From positions 659,501-723,500 of the forward strand of contig WPIO01000144.1 of assembly GCA_009760855.2 (NCBI GenBank): 64,000 nt of DNA. The letters are read 5' to 3'. Shown one piece after another: positions 48,930 through 60,119 of this stretch (positions within the stretch are counted from its first letter, which is position 1; the number at the start of each line of letters is the position of its first letter). The notes beneath the pieces were generated by a model. The model was not told the origin of the DNA. It searched no databases and saw only the letters and a list, made by a program, of their open reading frames with translations. A program made the translations under genes and the position numbers. This stretch comes from Cristatella mucedo. Lineage: Eukaryota; Bryozoa; Phylactolaemata; Cristatellidae.

Positions 48930-49820
48930 TAAGGAGGTGCTTAGGAGTTGCAGTAGGTCTTGTCATCAAACCCATGCTACAACTGTTGTATCATGTCAAT
49001 CTTCGTAAACCCCCGTTAAAGCTTTTCAAAAAGGCATTATTTTGCTGTGCTTTCAAGACTCTGCCCATTGATTAAATCGGTGGATATCTAACATACATAG
49101 AAGAGTAAATACAGACAGACACACAATCACAAGCGCTTGTGCGCACGCACATGTGCACATGCACAGAGACTAGTTCATGCACACAACTTAGATTCGTAGA
49201 TTTATATGTGGGCACCGAAGTGAACAAATGCCTATTCGAGCAAATGCTTGTTGGCACCTTAACAATCGTCACTAGCTTTTAGGGTTATGACTTCAGAGCA
49301 GTCGAACAGCCGTCTCCCCATCACATGGGTTAGTATCCTGAAAAACATATTACAGTGACTGACTGTTTATCAATGAAGTGTCCATATGCAAACTACTGTC
49401 TGTTATGAACGAATAGGCATGTGTTCACCTCTGTGTCCACATTTATATCTATTAATCAAAGTTGTGTGCATGAACAAGTCTCTGTGCATGCGCACGTGTG
49501 TGTGCATCTGTGCATGTGCGTATGTGTGTGTGTCTGTATTTGTGCTTCTATGCATGTCAGATACCCACAAATTTAACCAATGGCCAGAGTCTAGAGAGCG
49601 CAGTAAAGTAATACTTATTTTTGCAAAGCTTTTACGGACCTCTGTGAGGATTTACATGACGCAAATGTTGCAGCTTGGGTTTGATGTCAAGACCTACTGC
49701 AAGTCAGTTTAATTCCAAATGATTTGAATGGCTGTCACAGCAGTTAGCTGAAAGTGAACAGTTGTCAGTCACCCTGCTCACTTTTTTCGTTATGGCGTCC
49801 GGGAGCGATTTCTTAATACC
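48930..49820. other. No supported gene; partial inverted duplicate
   Basis: 49085-49270 and 49385-49575 are approximate reverse complements of each other (GGCACCGAAGTGAACAAATG versus CATGTGTTCACCTCTGTGTCC and flanking GTGTG/CACAC runs). No gene seen. Confidence 0.5.
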
Positions 49821-49828
49821 AGTATATA

Positions 49829-50253
49829 TGTTTTTTGGAATCTAACTGTTAACCTATACCTCCTACAAACCTCAAATCCTTTGGGACCGTCATATGCTCT
49901 TAAAGCCTTAAACTAAATTCCGACTTGCGTCACGACATGCCCTGACTTGACCACATTTAAAAAGAATTTGAAAACACACCTGCTTATGAAAGCATTTAGT
50001 GGGTCCCTGTGATTCGTTCTCTATGTTCCTATGCGTGCTAACACTGTGCATGCTACCACTAACCGCACTTGCATGCTAACCCTGTGCATGTCACCCCTAA
50101 ACTTCTTATTCATGTTGTTTATCAAGCATGATACCACTCACCATTTGACCGTGTTTCCTTTAAAGGAAATGCAAAGCGCCTAGAAAGAGATTAATTTCTC
50201 TGAGGGCTCTTTATCAAGTGCATTAGTAATTACTATTATTATTATTATAAACT
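49829..50253 (+). mobile_element. LINE-A copy A13, 3' fragment
   Basis: Plus strand. From a remnant of SNSLEMPRTNLKSF (49835-49880) through the C-terminus, 3' untranslated region and stem-loop to an (ATT)n end. Frame lost. Confidence 0.7.
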
Positions 50254-50652
50254 AAAGTTCTTCCTTGGAAACTATTTGGCAAAGGATTATTTGCCTAGCA
50301 CGCAGTTCATTGAGAATTTCCCTCCGAAAAGTTTATTAGTTGTGTGCTTATTGAATATAAAAATGCAGTGTAAACCTGAGTTAAAATTAGTGAAATTATT
50401 GGTACGCTGTTTCATTTGGCGATTTAGTTAAATATGCTGAGAGCGGTCCTGCTGTGCAAGCACAGCATGCCTTGGTTTTTTGCATGGCTGGCTAAGTAAT
50501 TTAACTTGCTACCTTCACTGCACTATCTCCTTAGGCAAGCACAGCACAGCTTAGCTAAGCTTTAAAATAACTTATTGCTAGGCTGGCTATTAAGCACATA
50601 CCTGTAAACATTAGTAATAGCAAGGTCAAAAAGAATGCTGCTAGTGCCTTAC

Positions 50653-50745
50653 CTGTCATGCAGCGACTCTGTCCACCCAGTGGTATCACCTGGTCGGTGC
50701 AAGGCTGAGGCAAGATGTCATTTGCATTGCCAGTCTTGGCCGTTT
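50653..50745 (-). CDS. Candidate internal exon, phase 1-1, 31 codons
   Basis: Minus strand. Acceptor ...ttttagattgacag (AG at 50747-50746), donor ATGACAG|GTAAGG (GT at 50652-50651). The 93-bp frame is phase 1 at both ends and reads about TAKTGNANDILPQPC then TDQVIPLGGQSRCMT. The two cysteines suggest an extracellular linker or repeat. An alternative acceptor 8 bp earlier (ttttag) would start in phase 2. The open frame continuing past the donor encodes a hydrophobic run (ALAAFFLTLLLLMFTGMC), which could instead be a real membrane segment if the donor is not used. Confidence 0.3.
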
Positions 50746-52262
50746 CTGTCAATCTAAAATGCAGCTAATCTGTGTGGCACTTTACCGGGGTCTGTATATA
50801 CGAGTGTGAGCCAGCCTCAACGTTAATTAAGCAAAACGGTACTCCCCAAGTTTTTTATAGAGTCCTTCAACAAATTCACTGCCCCCGATATGTAGATTCC
50901 AAGCCAAGTGTGAACAATTTTTTTTAATCAGCTGCCCTCTATTTAAGCAAAAACTTACGTCCCTATCAATAAGAAAGGTTATGAAACTCTGGAAAATTAG
51001 CTAGCAAGCTAAATATGCTGTAGCACTCAAAAGATTTACTTCGCACAGACCCAACAGAATCCTTCATTCCGTGAATCTGGGCTGTGAGTGTTGGCAAGCG
51101 ACTGAACATGCCGGTGAGTGCTTAAGCGTTGTTTGCATTCTCTACTTGTTGCTCCACACGCCCTGCATCGACTTAGGTATGTTGGGCAATTAGTATTTTT
51201 CCTTCTCTAACGTAAACGCATTTGCAATTGCATGCTAGTAGCCAAGTTTAAGCTTCCCTCGTAAAAAGTATTGAGAGGTATATTTCTGAACTGGAAGGGC
51301 AATCAAAGACAGGCTTGGTCGTCACGGTTTGACAGCTGCCAATCAAGTCTCCGTGAGCATTAGAAGTAAGCCCGACAGCATTTCCGACTTTGAAGGAATA
51401 AAAAGCAAATAAATAGTGCACAGCTAAGTGATCACGAGCTGACAGTATCGGCTACCACGCCAGAGTATTAATTCTTGAACATGAGTGTTTCTGAATCTGC
51501 TGAAGCTTGGGTCCTCACGATGCTAATCCAAACGAAAGCACAGCGCTTGAAAAATATATTCATTTTAGCAAATATTTTGGTCTTTTAAGTATCGCGAATC
51601 TATCGCGGGTCAGCCTAAATTAGTATGCCCCTCTATGATAAATTCAATGAATGACCACAATCCCCCACAGTTCACTCAAATTAAGCTAAAATTGACAAAA
51701 CCTTGGCACTGAGGAGCTCAAATATTGGCTGATATTTTAGTACGTCTTCAGTTCTATGTATCCACAAAATTTCAAGAAATTTCAAGCAAGATCAGTAGTG
51801 TTAATGAGATGCAACGACTGAGGCTTGTACCACAACCCAGCATAATCCACTGCAATCCACATTATTTCGAATCAAATCCACCGAAAATCAGCTGCACAAA
51901 GCTCTTAACACTTCAGGCTACAAGACTACACTACATTTAAAATGTACCCACAGCATTTTATATTACTCAGCTCACGATTTCTCATGAAGTCTACTAAAAT
52001 AGATTGCATTGACCCCTGCTAATACCACAATCCACCTCAATCCACTGCATCCCATCTGCATTCTACAGCAAACCGAAATCAGTCCTGTACTAGTGCTCGC
52101 TTTCTTATTGCGAATCACAGTACACTCTCTAAAGTTTTTATTCATACAATTTCACATATACTGGTGCTTGCATTCTCATGCAATCCTCTGCAATCAACCG
52201 CAAAGACTTGAGCCAATATAGCGATCCACTTCAATCCAATACGTCCACCGCAAAACGACTAG

Positions 52263-53045
52263 AAATTTATTGTAATGTAATGTATCTCCGTCTGTAACTC
52301 CACAAAGTCATAAGAGACCATGTGGGTGTTACGCAGGAGAGTTTTGTATAGCCCACTCACAGCCTAACCGGCTGTCGGTACGCATTCGGTACCCAACAGA
52401 CTTCGTCTCACTCAACAAAGAGAAAGTGGGAAGCATAGCAGAGTCAGGAGAGCAGTTGAGGTAGTGAGTAGCATAAAAGTAGCAGCTCACGACCGCTGAA
52501 AAGGATGTGCCATAGTCGGCAGTAGGAGAGTAGTTGCGGTTGTGTAAGAATTGTATAAGCGAGTTCCACAGTCTAGGACCTGCTGAGCTAAAGCTTCTGT
52601 CGCCAACTGTCTTTAAGCTGAAGAATGGGACAGCTAATTTATTGTCCACACAGGACCTGAGGGCGCGAACAGGCTGAAACTGATGCAGCAGTTCAGCTAG
52701 GTACGAAGGAACCAAGCCGTGGCGGTCCTTGTGGGTCAGCAAAAGAACTTTGCTCTGTATCCTTTGCTCAACCGGCAACCATCCTAACTCTTTCAGCAAA
52801 GGAGACACACACTCAAACCGCCTGGACTTGAAGACTAGCCTTGCAGGCATATTCATAGTCCCCTGCAGTGGCATAATAGCTTTCTTTGGCAGCCCAGCCA
52901 AAAGGGAATTATAATAATCAAGCCAAGACAGAACTAAAGAGCTAGTTAAATTTTTTACAAGCCACTTTCGGAGACAGCTCCTAATCTTGGATTGGGATCG
53001 GATGTGATGGCTAGCTGTAGAAGCAGTCTTCTGAATGAAGCTTTG
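52263..53045 (-). mobile_element. LINE-B copy B4 inside the satellite
   Basis: Minus strand. 3' end (ACATT)n at about 52265-52275; 5'-truncated near 53045. The surrounding satellite resumes at GGTTCGCCAGC. Confidence 0.75.
52329..52901 (-). pseudogene. LINE-B reverse transcriptase C-terminal region
   Basis: A 190-codon frame. Recognisable thumb and C-terminal blocks are LVFKSRRFECVSPLLKEL, GWLPVEQRIQSKVLLLTHK, YLAELLHQFQPVRALRS, VGDRSFSSAGPRLWNSL, then a family-specific tail (SCYFYATHYLNCSPDS, SETKSVGYRMRTDS). The same blocks occur in LINE-A as HWLPVKQRIDFKVLSLTF and SFGDRAFS. Catalytic RT motifs lie outside this truncated copy. The listed start is not a real initiation codon. Confidence 0.7.
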
Positions 53046-54344
53046 TGGGGTTCGCCAGCTTTACTTTCATATTAAAGCTTCTTATGTGCAGATCCATGTG
53101 AAATCAAGAAATTCTGCATCCCCACATGCCGGAAACGCCGCCCTGCAATCGCCCAACATACCCTGGGCAAATGCCATCTACTCTATTTCATGAAAATCAT
53201 CCTGAAATCACCAACGTAAAGCCCTAATTTATATTACAAATAATACAAGAATCAGTTGAATGTGTATCCACACTTTTTCGCCTATTGTACATGAGCGTTC
53301 TCATGAATTGCACTGAAATATGTTCAAGAGCATTATTATTAATAAGATTAATCGAGTTCAGTCACCCGGTCCGATTCCACAATCCACCAAAATCAGTGGC
53401 AATCTGCCACAAAGTAACCAGAGTGAGTCCGCCAAAACCTCTAATTATGAGTTCACTTTGGCAGACTCATCAGTTATCGTGTACTCCCACAATTTCAAAA
53501 CAATTGATGCGATTATTTTGCTGCAATACACTACAGTCGACTGCATTGACCGGGCCATTACCGAAATCCACATCGATCTGCCAAAAAACGACCAGAGATT
53601 TTTTTTCTTTCTCCTCCAATTGGGTCTCTACTTTACAAAGCAGTTCGGTTAATATGCAACCACATCATGTGAATCGATTTCGCTCGGCTACTACATTAGT
53701 GGTCAATGTTTGGTAATTTACTGTAATGACTCGGCTCGAAGCCCCAAACTACCACAATCTGTGGTGAACCGACGAGAAATTAAGAGCCCGATGCTCAGAT
53801 TGTCATTATATAACATGGTGTTTTCAAGCTGTTTTTCTAGTTCATTGTTAAGTATATAATGTAATTGACAGAGATGGAAGTGGCCATTACCCGAATCCCT
53901 GCAGATCAGCAAGAAAACGGCTGCAATAAGCTCCAATTCTTTTTAAAGGCTACATTTCACTGCGATAACACCTACTTTCAACCCATTCTGTGATTTCAAT
54001 CTTGGGAAGTGCATAGCGATCGATGGCTAAGGTCCGCGTAAATACGGATATACATTAGAAACCATAGCAAATCATCGGAAAGTGTTTGAACAAACCTCAA
54101 GCTTTTCAGGTTTATCCCAGGGCACGGTATTTAAAGTTCAGCCACATTCTTCAATCAATTTTGACCAGTCTCAAATAGCTCCAAAACGACGAGAAATTGT
54201 CAGGGAAAAACTCAACTTGTTACCATATCAAACAGTTTGCTGTGTCCAAAGTGAAACCGTGGCATTTTTAAGCTGTTTGGCTAATTAATCGCCAGCAAGG
54301 CAGTGCAATCGATAGCAGTGGCCCGTGTCAACACTGCAACCGAT

Positions 54345-54519
54345 GGATAGACGGCACACTAGGTAAGGCGGTTGCTTTCACGACCTCGGTCCCGAGGTCG
54401 TGGGTTCGATTCCTGCGGTGTACGATTCTTTATCGCCACTGCAAGCTGTGGTGATGGCCGTAAAGGCTCTCCTGTCGCTATTCGAAAAGAGGCTGTTGAA
54501 TCAGCAAGGATTTTTTTTT
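54345..54519 (+). mobile_element. SINE-1 copy at the satellite inversion point
   Basis: Plus strand, well preserved: GGCACACTAGGTAAGGCGG, perfect 10-bp hairpin CACGACCTCG/CGAGGTCGTG, B box GGTTCGATTCC (54405-54415), body and GAGGCTGTTGAATCAGC, then a T-run. It lies where the two satellite arms meet. Confidence 0.8.
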
Positions 54520-55049
54520 AATTTACTTATTTTAGCCACAGCCAATCTCTAGTCAATTGTAAACGGATTGCTGTAGAACCCCGGCCATTGTCGTCGAATG
54601 TCGGTCTATTTTTAACGAACTGCAATCTATTGACGTATTTCCCGGGCCACTGCTTCGATAGCCATGCGTTGCCATAGATTGAATGTGCTCAATAAGTGCA
54701 AATTATTAGTGTGATCAGTTGATGTAATCAGTAATGAGAGTTGCAATTTCACAGCTCATCTTGTTGGTTTTCCACGGATTTCAGTATTGGTCCAGGCCAT
54801 TGCTGTCAATGGCCGTGCATTGCCGGCGGTTAGCAGACAAAGCAGCTTGAAAATGCCACGGTTTCACTTTGGAAGCAGAAACATGTTTTATGTAATGAGA
54901 ATCGAAGCTTCTCTCTACCAATTTGTGGTCAATTAGGAGTGGGTTGAGGTATTAGCCCTGGTCAGTGCTGTCAACTGCCATTAATTGATTGAGACTGTAT
55001 GGGCACGATTAGTTGAATGGATATGGCTGCACTTGGTTTTATTTATTTG

Positions 55050-55200
55050 TAGTGCCGTAATATCTCAGAAGATAAGGTGCTCTTTTTCACGGCCGAGGTC
55101 GCGGGTTCAAATCAACAGTTGGTGATCCTTTATATCTAACTGCAGGCCGTGGCGATGGCCGTTAAAATTTTTCTATCGGTATACAAATGAGACTATTCAA
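55050..55200 (+). mobile_element. SINE-1 copy, decayed
   Basis: Plus strand. GCCGAGGTCGCGGGTTCAAATC, body with ATGGCCGTTAAA, end GAGACTATTCAATCAGCTAAT. Directly followed by another SINE-1. Confidence 0.7.
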
Positions 55201-55214
55201 TCAGCTAATATCTT

Positions 55215-55380
55215 TTAGTGAGCCAAGATGAAACACTAGGTACGGCTGTTGCTTTTGGGACCGAGATCGCTGGTTGGTGTCCTGCAGTGGGTGATCATTT
55301 ATCGCCATCGCAAGTGGTGGTGATAGCCGTAGAGGCTCTTCTGTCGCTACGGAAAAAAGGCTGTTAAATGAGCTTGTATT
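55215..55380 (+). mobile_element. SINE-1 copy, decayed (tandem with previous)
   Basis: Plus strand. GAAACACTAGGTACGGCTG A-box region, weakened B box (GGTTGGTGTCC), body GATAGCCGTAGAGGCTC, end AAAAGGCTGTTAAATGAGC. Confidence 0.7.
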
Positions 55381-56487
55381 TTTAAACAATAACCTGTGAT
55401 GCCTAAGAAAGTTTTGAGCCTGATCAAATCACTTTCTGGTCATTTTCTATGATTCATAATGGATACCCATATTTGCCTGGCCCATTGCCATCGATGCTAT
55501 GCATTGCCCGATATTAAAATCACAGAGTGAGTTGAAAATAGATCCACGAGCAGTCGAATGTAACCTGGAATAACAATTGGAACTTCTTGCAGCCGCTTTC
55601 TCGACGATTAGCGGTTGAATATGGTATTAACCCCTGTCGTAGCTGTCGATTGCCCTTCAAACTTAACAATAACTGGCAAATAGCTAGACAATTCCTTGCT
55701 TTGAACTTGAACACACAGCAAATGTTATAGGCAGTGACAATTGAAGCTGTGTACTGAAGATGTCTTGTAAATTTCCCACCGATTGTCGTGAATTGCTGCC
55801 TTTGGTCGAGCCATTACCTTAAAGTGCCAGGCATTCACTAAGATTTTAGGAAACGAGAGCAATCAGTTATAGTGATTTGGTTGCACAAAAAACCGGAGTG
55901 CAGTGTAATAAGCAGACAAAATTTAAGTGTTGAGAACCTAATTTCTGGTCTTCTTCCAGCAGATTGCCGTGTATGACCACAATGGCTCGGGCTATTACAT
56001 TCGACTGCCACTCATTGCAGCAGCATGGTCCAGATTGTTGTGAAACTGGTCGACTAAACGATAAATGAACAGTGGAGCAACATTTAGTCCTAATTGCAGC
56101 TGTTAGCTTTGTGGTCGCTTTGCAGTTGATAGAGACGGATTGTGGCATGGGACCGGGTCCTTGCAGTCGATAGCACTGCATTGCATGAGAACGCTTGTGC
56201 ACAATCGGGCAAAGGTTTGTGGGTGCAATTTTAAATGAGTCTATTCGTACAAAAAACGTAAATTATAGCTTCATTATAATGATTCGAGTATGATTTCCGC
56301 GGAATTAGAGCGGATTGAGATATTCACCCTGGCTTTTTCAGGCAATTTCTATGCATTGCCTGTGTGTGGGGATGCCGATTTTACATGGACGTGCACACAG
56401 CACGATCTGCTTTAATATGCAATGAAAACTGGAGCTCGGCGACATCCAGTTCTATTCCTTTTCCATGTGGATCTGAAGGATATAACT

Positions 56488-57074
56488 TGATTACTCCACT
56501 TCTCGCCGACCTGCACTGGCTACCAGTGAAGGAACGGATTGACTTCAAGGTTTTGTCGCTCACTTTTAGGTCTCTTCATTCTATGGCTCCAGCCTATCTT
56601 TCAGATATACTAACCCATCAGGCCAAGCATAGTACCACTCACTTTTCGGAATCCAGCAGTCTAGAAATACCTCGTACAAACCTGAAATCCTTTGGAGACC
56701 GTGCATTTAGCTCGTATGCTCCCAAAGCCTGAAACTCCCTCCCGACCTGCATCAGAACATCCCCTGACCTGACCACATTTAAAAGAAACTTAAAAACACA
56801 CCTATTTAGGACAGCATTTAGTGGGTCCCTGTGATTCGTCCTTGTTGTGCTTATGCGTGCTGACACTGTGCATGCTGCCACTAACCACATTTGCATGCTG
56901 ACCCTGTGCATGTCACCCCTAACCATATTATTCATTTCGTTTGTTTTTTTCAAGCATGATTTTACTTACTATTCTATTGCGTATCACTTTGCAGCAAATG
57001 TAAAGCGCCTAGAAAGAGATTGAGTTCCCTGAGGGCGCTTTATCAAGTGCAATATTATTATTATTATTATTATA
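56488..57074 (+). mobile_element. LINE-A copy A14 inside the satellite
   Basis: Plus strand. Starts at ACTCCACTTCTCGCC (the LLADLHWLP segment) and keeps an open C-terminal frame to about 56732, where a Trp codon is TGA (KA-stop-NSLP). The rest of the C-terminus, 3' untranslated region, stem-loop (57001-57041) and (ATT)n end are complete. 5'-truncated, otherwise young. Confidence 0.8.
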
Positions 57075-57719
57075 TTGATTGCTGTGTTGACCCTGCCATT
57101 GCAGTCGACTGCAGGGAATTGCATGAGAACGCCCTTGCCAGTGTAAGTGCCATTTTCTGATTAAAAATTTCTCATAGCGAACTGTGATACGGAATCAGAA
57201 AATTAGTTTTTGCACGGAATTTATTTTGTTTTAAGCGGGAATGCAAGTGAAATGCTATGGATTAAGTCGATAGCAGTCTTGGTTCGGGTCACAGCAATCT
57301 ATTTTAGTGGACTTCGGGAGAACTCATGAGCCTAGTTGTACGAAAGGAGGTTGTACATTTTAAATGTAGAGTAGTCTCATATTAAAAAACTATTAGAATC
57401 TTTGTGGAGCTGATTTTCTGTGGATTTGATACGAACTAAAGTTTAATGCAGTAGATTGTGGTGGATTGTGGTACAGGTCTCAGTCTTTGCAGGTCGTTAG
57501 AATGAGTGGGCTTGCTTGCAATAGCAATAAATTTGGTGGATCGATTAAATCAAAGATTTAATACAATATCCGCCAAATAATTGAGCTCGGCAACCCAAAG
57601 ATCTTGTCAGTTGTAGCCTAATTAGAGTAGATTTTTGTAGATTGTAGTAATTCTTAGAACCCCTCAACAATCTTCGGTGGAATATTTTTTCTACATCAGC
57701 TCTATGCTAACACTTTTAG

Positions 57720-58015
57720 TTGCCCAGCCGATACTTTTCACCCTCAGAATGACAAGCGATCTGACTGGGATTCAGGTCTCCTTTAGCGTGCTAAAAGCAA
57801 CACCCAGCTCGAAATCCGTGTGCGTCTCCAGTAGCAGGCATGTGTGCTTGAGCGGACTCGGAACTTACCTGCTTAAACAGCTGCCCATTGCGTTCCCTTC
57901 TTTTATTAAACAGATTATTGCCGATTTCTTTAGATCGAAGGCAAGGATACCCAAAAAGCGTGCCGGAATGTCACTTCGCAGTATTCTGGAAGATCGTCGC
58001 CGTGTCGATTTATAG
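57720..58015 (+). CDS. Candidate terminal exon, unknown protein
   Basis: Acceptor taacacttttag (AG at 57718-57719) enters in phase 1. The frame runs 98 codons to TAG at 58013-58015, and AATAAA follows at about 58021. The peptide has FTLRM, a Ser-rich segment with two Cys (SVCVSSSRHVCLSG), then a long basic C-terminus (FFRSKARIPKKRAGMSLRSI, EDRRRVDL). A basic tail of this kind fits a cytoplasmic or nuclear C-terminus. Family not recognised. The polyadenylation signal is unusually close to the stop. Confidence 0.35.
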
Positions 58016-58191
58016 AGAGAAATAAATTCGACTAATGCAGATTCTGCAAGCATTAATCAAACTTTTTTGAAACAGGAGCCAAAGCTAACTAGCAGCCAAA
58101 ATTGTCCTCTATGCTCCGATCTGCTCTCACCCCTTCTGCAGCAAAGTTTTTCACACCAGCTATCCAACCAGATAGCAAATAGCAGATAGTA

Positions 58192-58350
58192 ATGACGGCT
58201 CCTCACTGGAGCTCATGGAAATCACTGGAGCTGCTTTTAACAATCATTGGTGTCTGCGCATGCTGCTGTTATGACGGCTTTTCCCTTACTGGTTCACAAT
58301 CTACCCAAAGCATACTTTCTGCAGGGACTTTGTGTGGCAATACGGCTAAG
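58192..58350 (+). CDS. Candidate signal-peptide exon
   Basis: ATG at 58192 encodes MTAPHWSSWKS then the hydrophobic LELLLTIIGVCACCC, and a Ser/Thr-rich mature start to AK, followed by the donor AAG|GTAAAG (GT at 58351). 159 bp, phase 0 out. The layout fits the first coding exon of a secreted or membrane protein. The downstream intron would contain the (AT)n/(GT)n microsatellite. The next open exon (58665) is entered in phase 1, so either another small exon lies between or the pairing is wrong. Confidence 0.4.
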
Positions 58351-58450
58351 GTAAAGATACAGCACTTTACATCCTAAAACAGTGCACTGTGGCAACACCA
58401 CACTGTAACATAAAATGTACAAAGTTTAGCCTGCACATAATAGCCTATAC

Positions 58451-58635
<185 letters not shown>

Positions 58636-58664
58636 AGCTTATACTCAACCTTTCCCATTGCCAG

Positions 58665-58957
58665 GGAGAGAAGCTGGTGTAGTATATTGTCATGTTAGTT
58701 TTAAGGTCAAGGAAAGCCACAAGCAGGGAGTGATTGTTCGATTAGGTGTCTCTGGTGGTACTGAAAGCAGCCTATGCCAGAGCAAAAACGAGTTATTGGA
58801 CCACCAATGGAACAGAGGCTTTTTTTGTACGCCAGGGGGAGCTATAGCATCCTCCCAGCATCATATTCTTTCTCTAGATCAACGTCCAAAAACACTGAGG
58901 TTGAGAATCCCAGTGATTGAGAGTGGGTCATTGATCCGGCAACTAAAGAACAGATAA
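58665..58957 (+). CDS. Candidate exon with three Cys, unknown secreted domain
   Basis: Acceptor aacctttcccattgccag (AG at 58663-58664), entry phase 1. The frame continues to TAA at 58955-58957 with VVYCHVSFKVKE, VIVRLGVSGG, SSLCQSKNE, GFFCTPGG, and a basic end LRLRIPVIESGSLIRQLKNR. The Cys spacing and the RLGV block faintly recall the Cys-rich exon at 9875 (NVSC, FRLGI). A link to the signal-peptide exon at 58192 is plausible but the phases disagree. Confidence 0.35.
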
Positions 58958-59354
58958 AAATGAAAAGTTAAAACTAATTAAAAATAAGATAAAAAGCCTT
59001 ATACAGAATCCGTGACTGAGGTGAAAATTAGTATTCTTGCAGACGAGGCTCGCGTAGATTGGGGCCCGTACCTCACTTAACTACTTCACTATGGTGAGTT
59101 CCTATAGCCCCAAGGTTACATGCCCAGGTACATGGTAAGATCATCTCAGCTGATTGCCACGAGTAGATGCACAATGGATTGAATTTACGTCAATGCATAC
59201 TTTACCAAGTATGGTTTAATTTGCATTACTCTGGAACGAAACGTGGCAGCCCAACTGAAATCAAAATAAAAACCTCAAACCTAGCAAGTAAGTTCGACGT
59301 TTGGTATTCGATCTCATCACTGCATCGACTCAGCATTGCTTTCTGTGTATAAAC

Positions 59355-59785
59355 ACCTTCTTAGGAATGCAGATTTAGGTAGAGTATCTCTGCTTGTTTT
59401 TCTCGATCTTTCGAAAGCTTTTGATGCTACCATTCATCACCAAGTCTTTCTTGAGTGTCTCTCATTCTGCCTGGGCCGCTCTGGCACTGCACCACAGTAG
59501 TAGTTCAGGTCCTATCTCCGAGGAAGACTCCATACTATTGATGTGGACGGTCAAAGATCGTCCAAGAAATCACTAAAGTATACTGTGCCTCAAGGTTTAT
59601 TATAGTAAAAATTATGATATAGTGTAGTATGTACAGTATAGTGTATCTCCTGTTCAATAACCAGTTTATGCTCTCGTTCTTGCCTATGCGATTGCCAGGC
59701 AAAATCTAGCCTTCAATTTCTATGAAGACGACACTCAGATGTACGATTGCTTTGATTCCTTCCAGCCGAGAACACCATAACTGGG
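59355..59785 (+). mobile_element. LINE-A copy A15, decayed RT fragment
   Basis: Plus strand. GRVSLLVFLDLSKAFD, FRSYLRGRLHTIDVDGQ and VPQGLL-like residues in broken frames, then a YEDDTQM-like remnant of YADDTQ (59724-59750). An (AG)TAT-rich insertion at about 59600-59645 separates two parts. Confidence 0.6.
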
Positions 59786-60119
59786 CCTCAACGGCAACGG
59801 GCGGAGGGGTGGTGCTTGGCTCAGTGGTTTAGCCGAATGAGAGCAGCCCCTTGCCCTCCAGAAGCTCCTATTATCCTCGAAGCAGTCGACGGCAGGCTTT
59901 CATCAGCAAACTACGCCCCAGATATGGGCACTAGTCCCCATTGGTCGCACACACTGAAAGTTTCGTTCGGTCAACCTTCGTTAGTTTGGGTGGCAGCGAA
60001 ATGCGTGCATTATGCAAACGCTTGAATATAGCAACTGCCCTCAATAATAATGAGCGTGACCACGCCCACAATGTTAATCATCCAAAGCCGGGCTATACTA
60101 TATTATTTGGCACAGAAGT

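Larger units (their letters stand above)
51640..54344 (-). repeat. Satellite block, left arm (about 170-bp monomers)
   Basis: Repeated motifs of the type CAATCCACNxCAATCCAC, TGCATTGACC, GGGCCATTACC and GCAATCGATAGCAGTGGCC recur about every 150-200 bp. They are the reverse complement of motifs in the right arm. Collinear matches include 51807-51910 against 57388-57490 and 53885-54100 against 55440-55640. Interrupted by LINE-B copy B4 at 52263-53045. Confidence 0.7.
54570..57655 (+). repeat. Satellite block, right arm (about 170-bp monomers)
   Basis: A core of the type CCNGGCCATTGCNGTCGA then TGCATTGCC, usually preceded by GGATTGNGGTATT, appears near 54575, 54645, 54800, 54960, 55475, 55620, 55808, 56000, 56155, 56330, 57090 and 57270. 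Once the inserted SINEs and LINE are removed, most intervals are 145-190 bp. Interrupted by two SINE-1 copies and LINE-A copy A14. Confidence 0.7.

Noticed and set aside
48153-49075. Tyr/Ile- and Cys/Val-rich ORFs on both strands
   Set aside because: They come from (AT)n and (GT)n runs, not from coding sequence.
51040-51115. Exon-like frame ending at GCCG|GTGAGT
   Set aside because: The acceptor is weak, the phases do not match (2 in, 1 out), and nothing links it to a neighbour.
59811-59875. A-box-like TTGGCTCAGTGG suggesting a tRNA or SINE
   Set aside because: No matching B box at the expected distance and no second copy seen.
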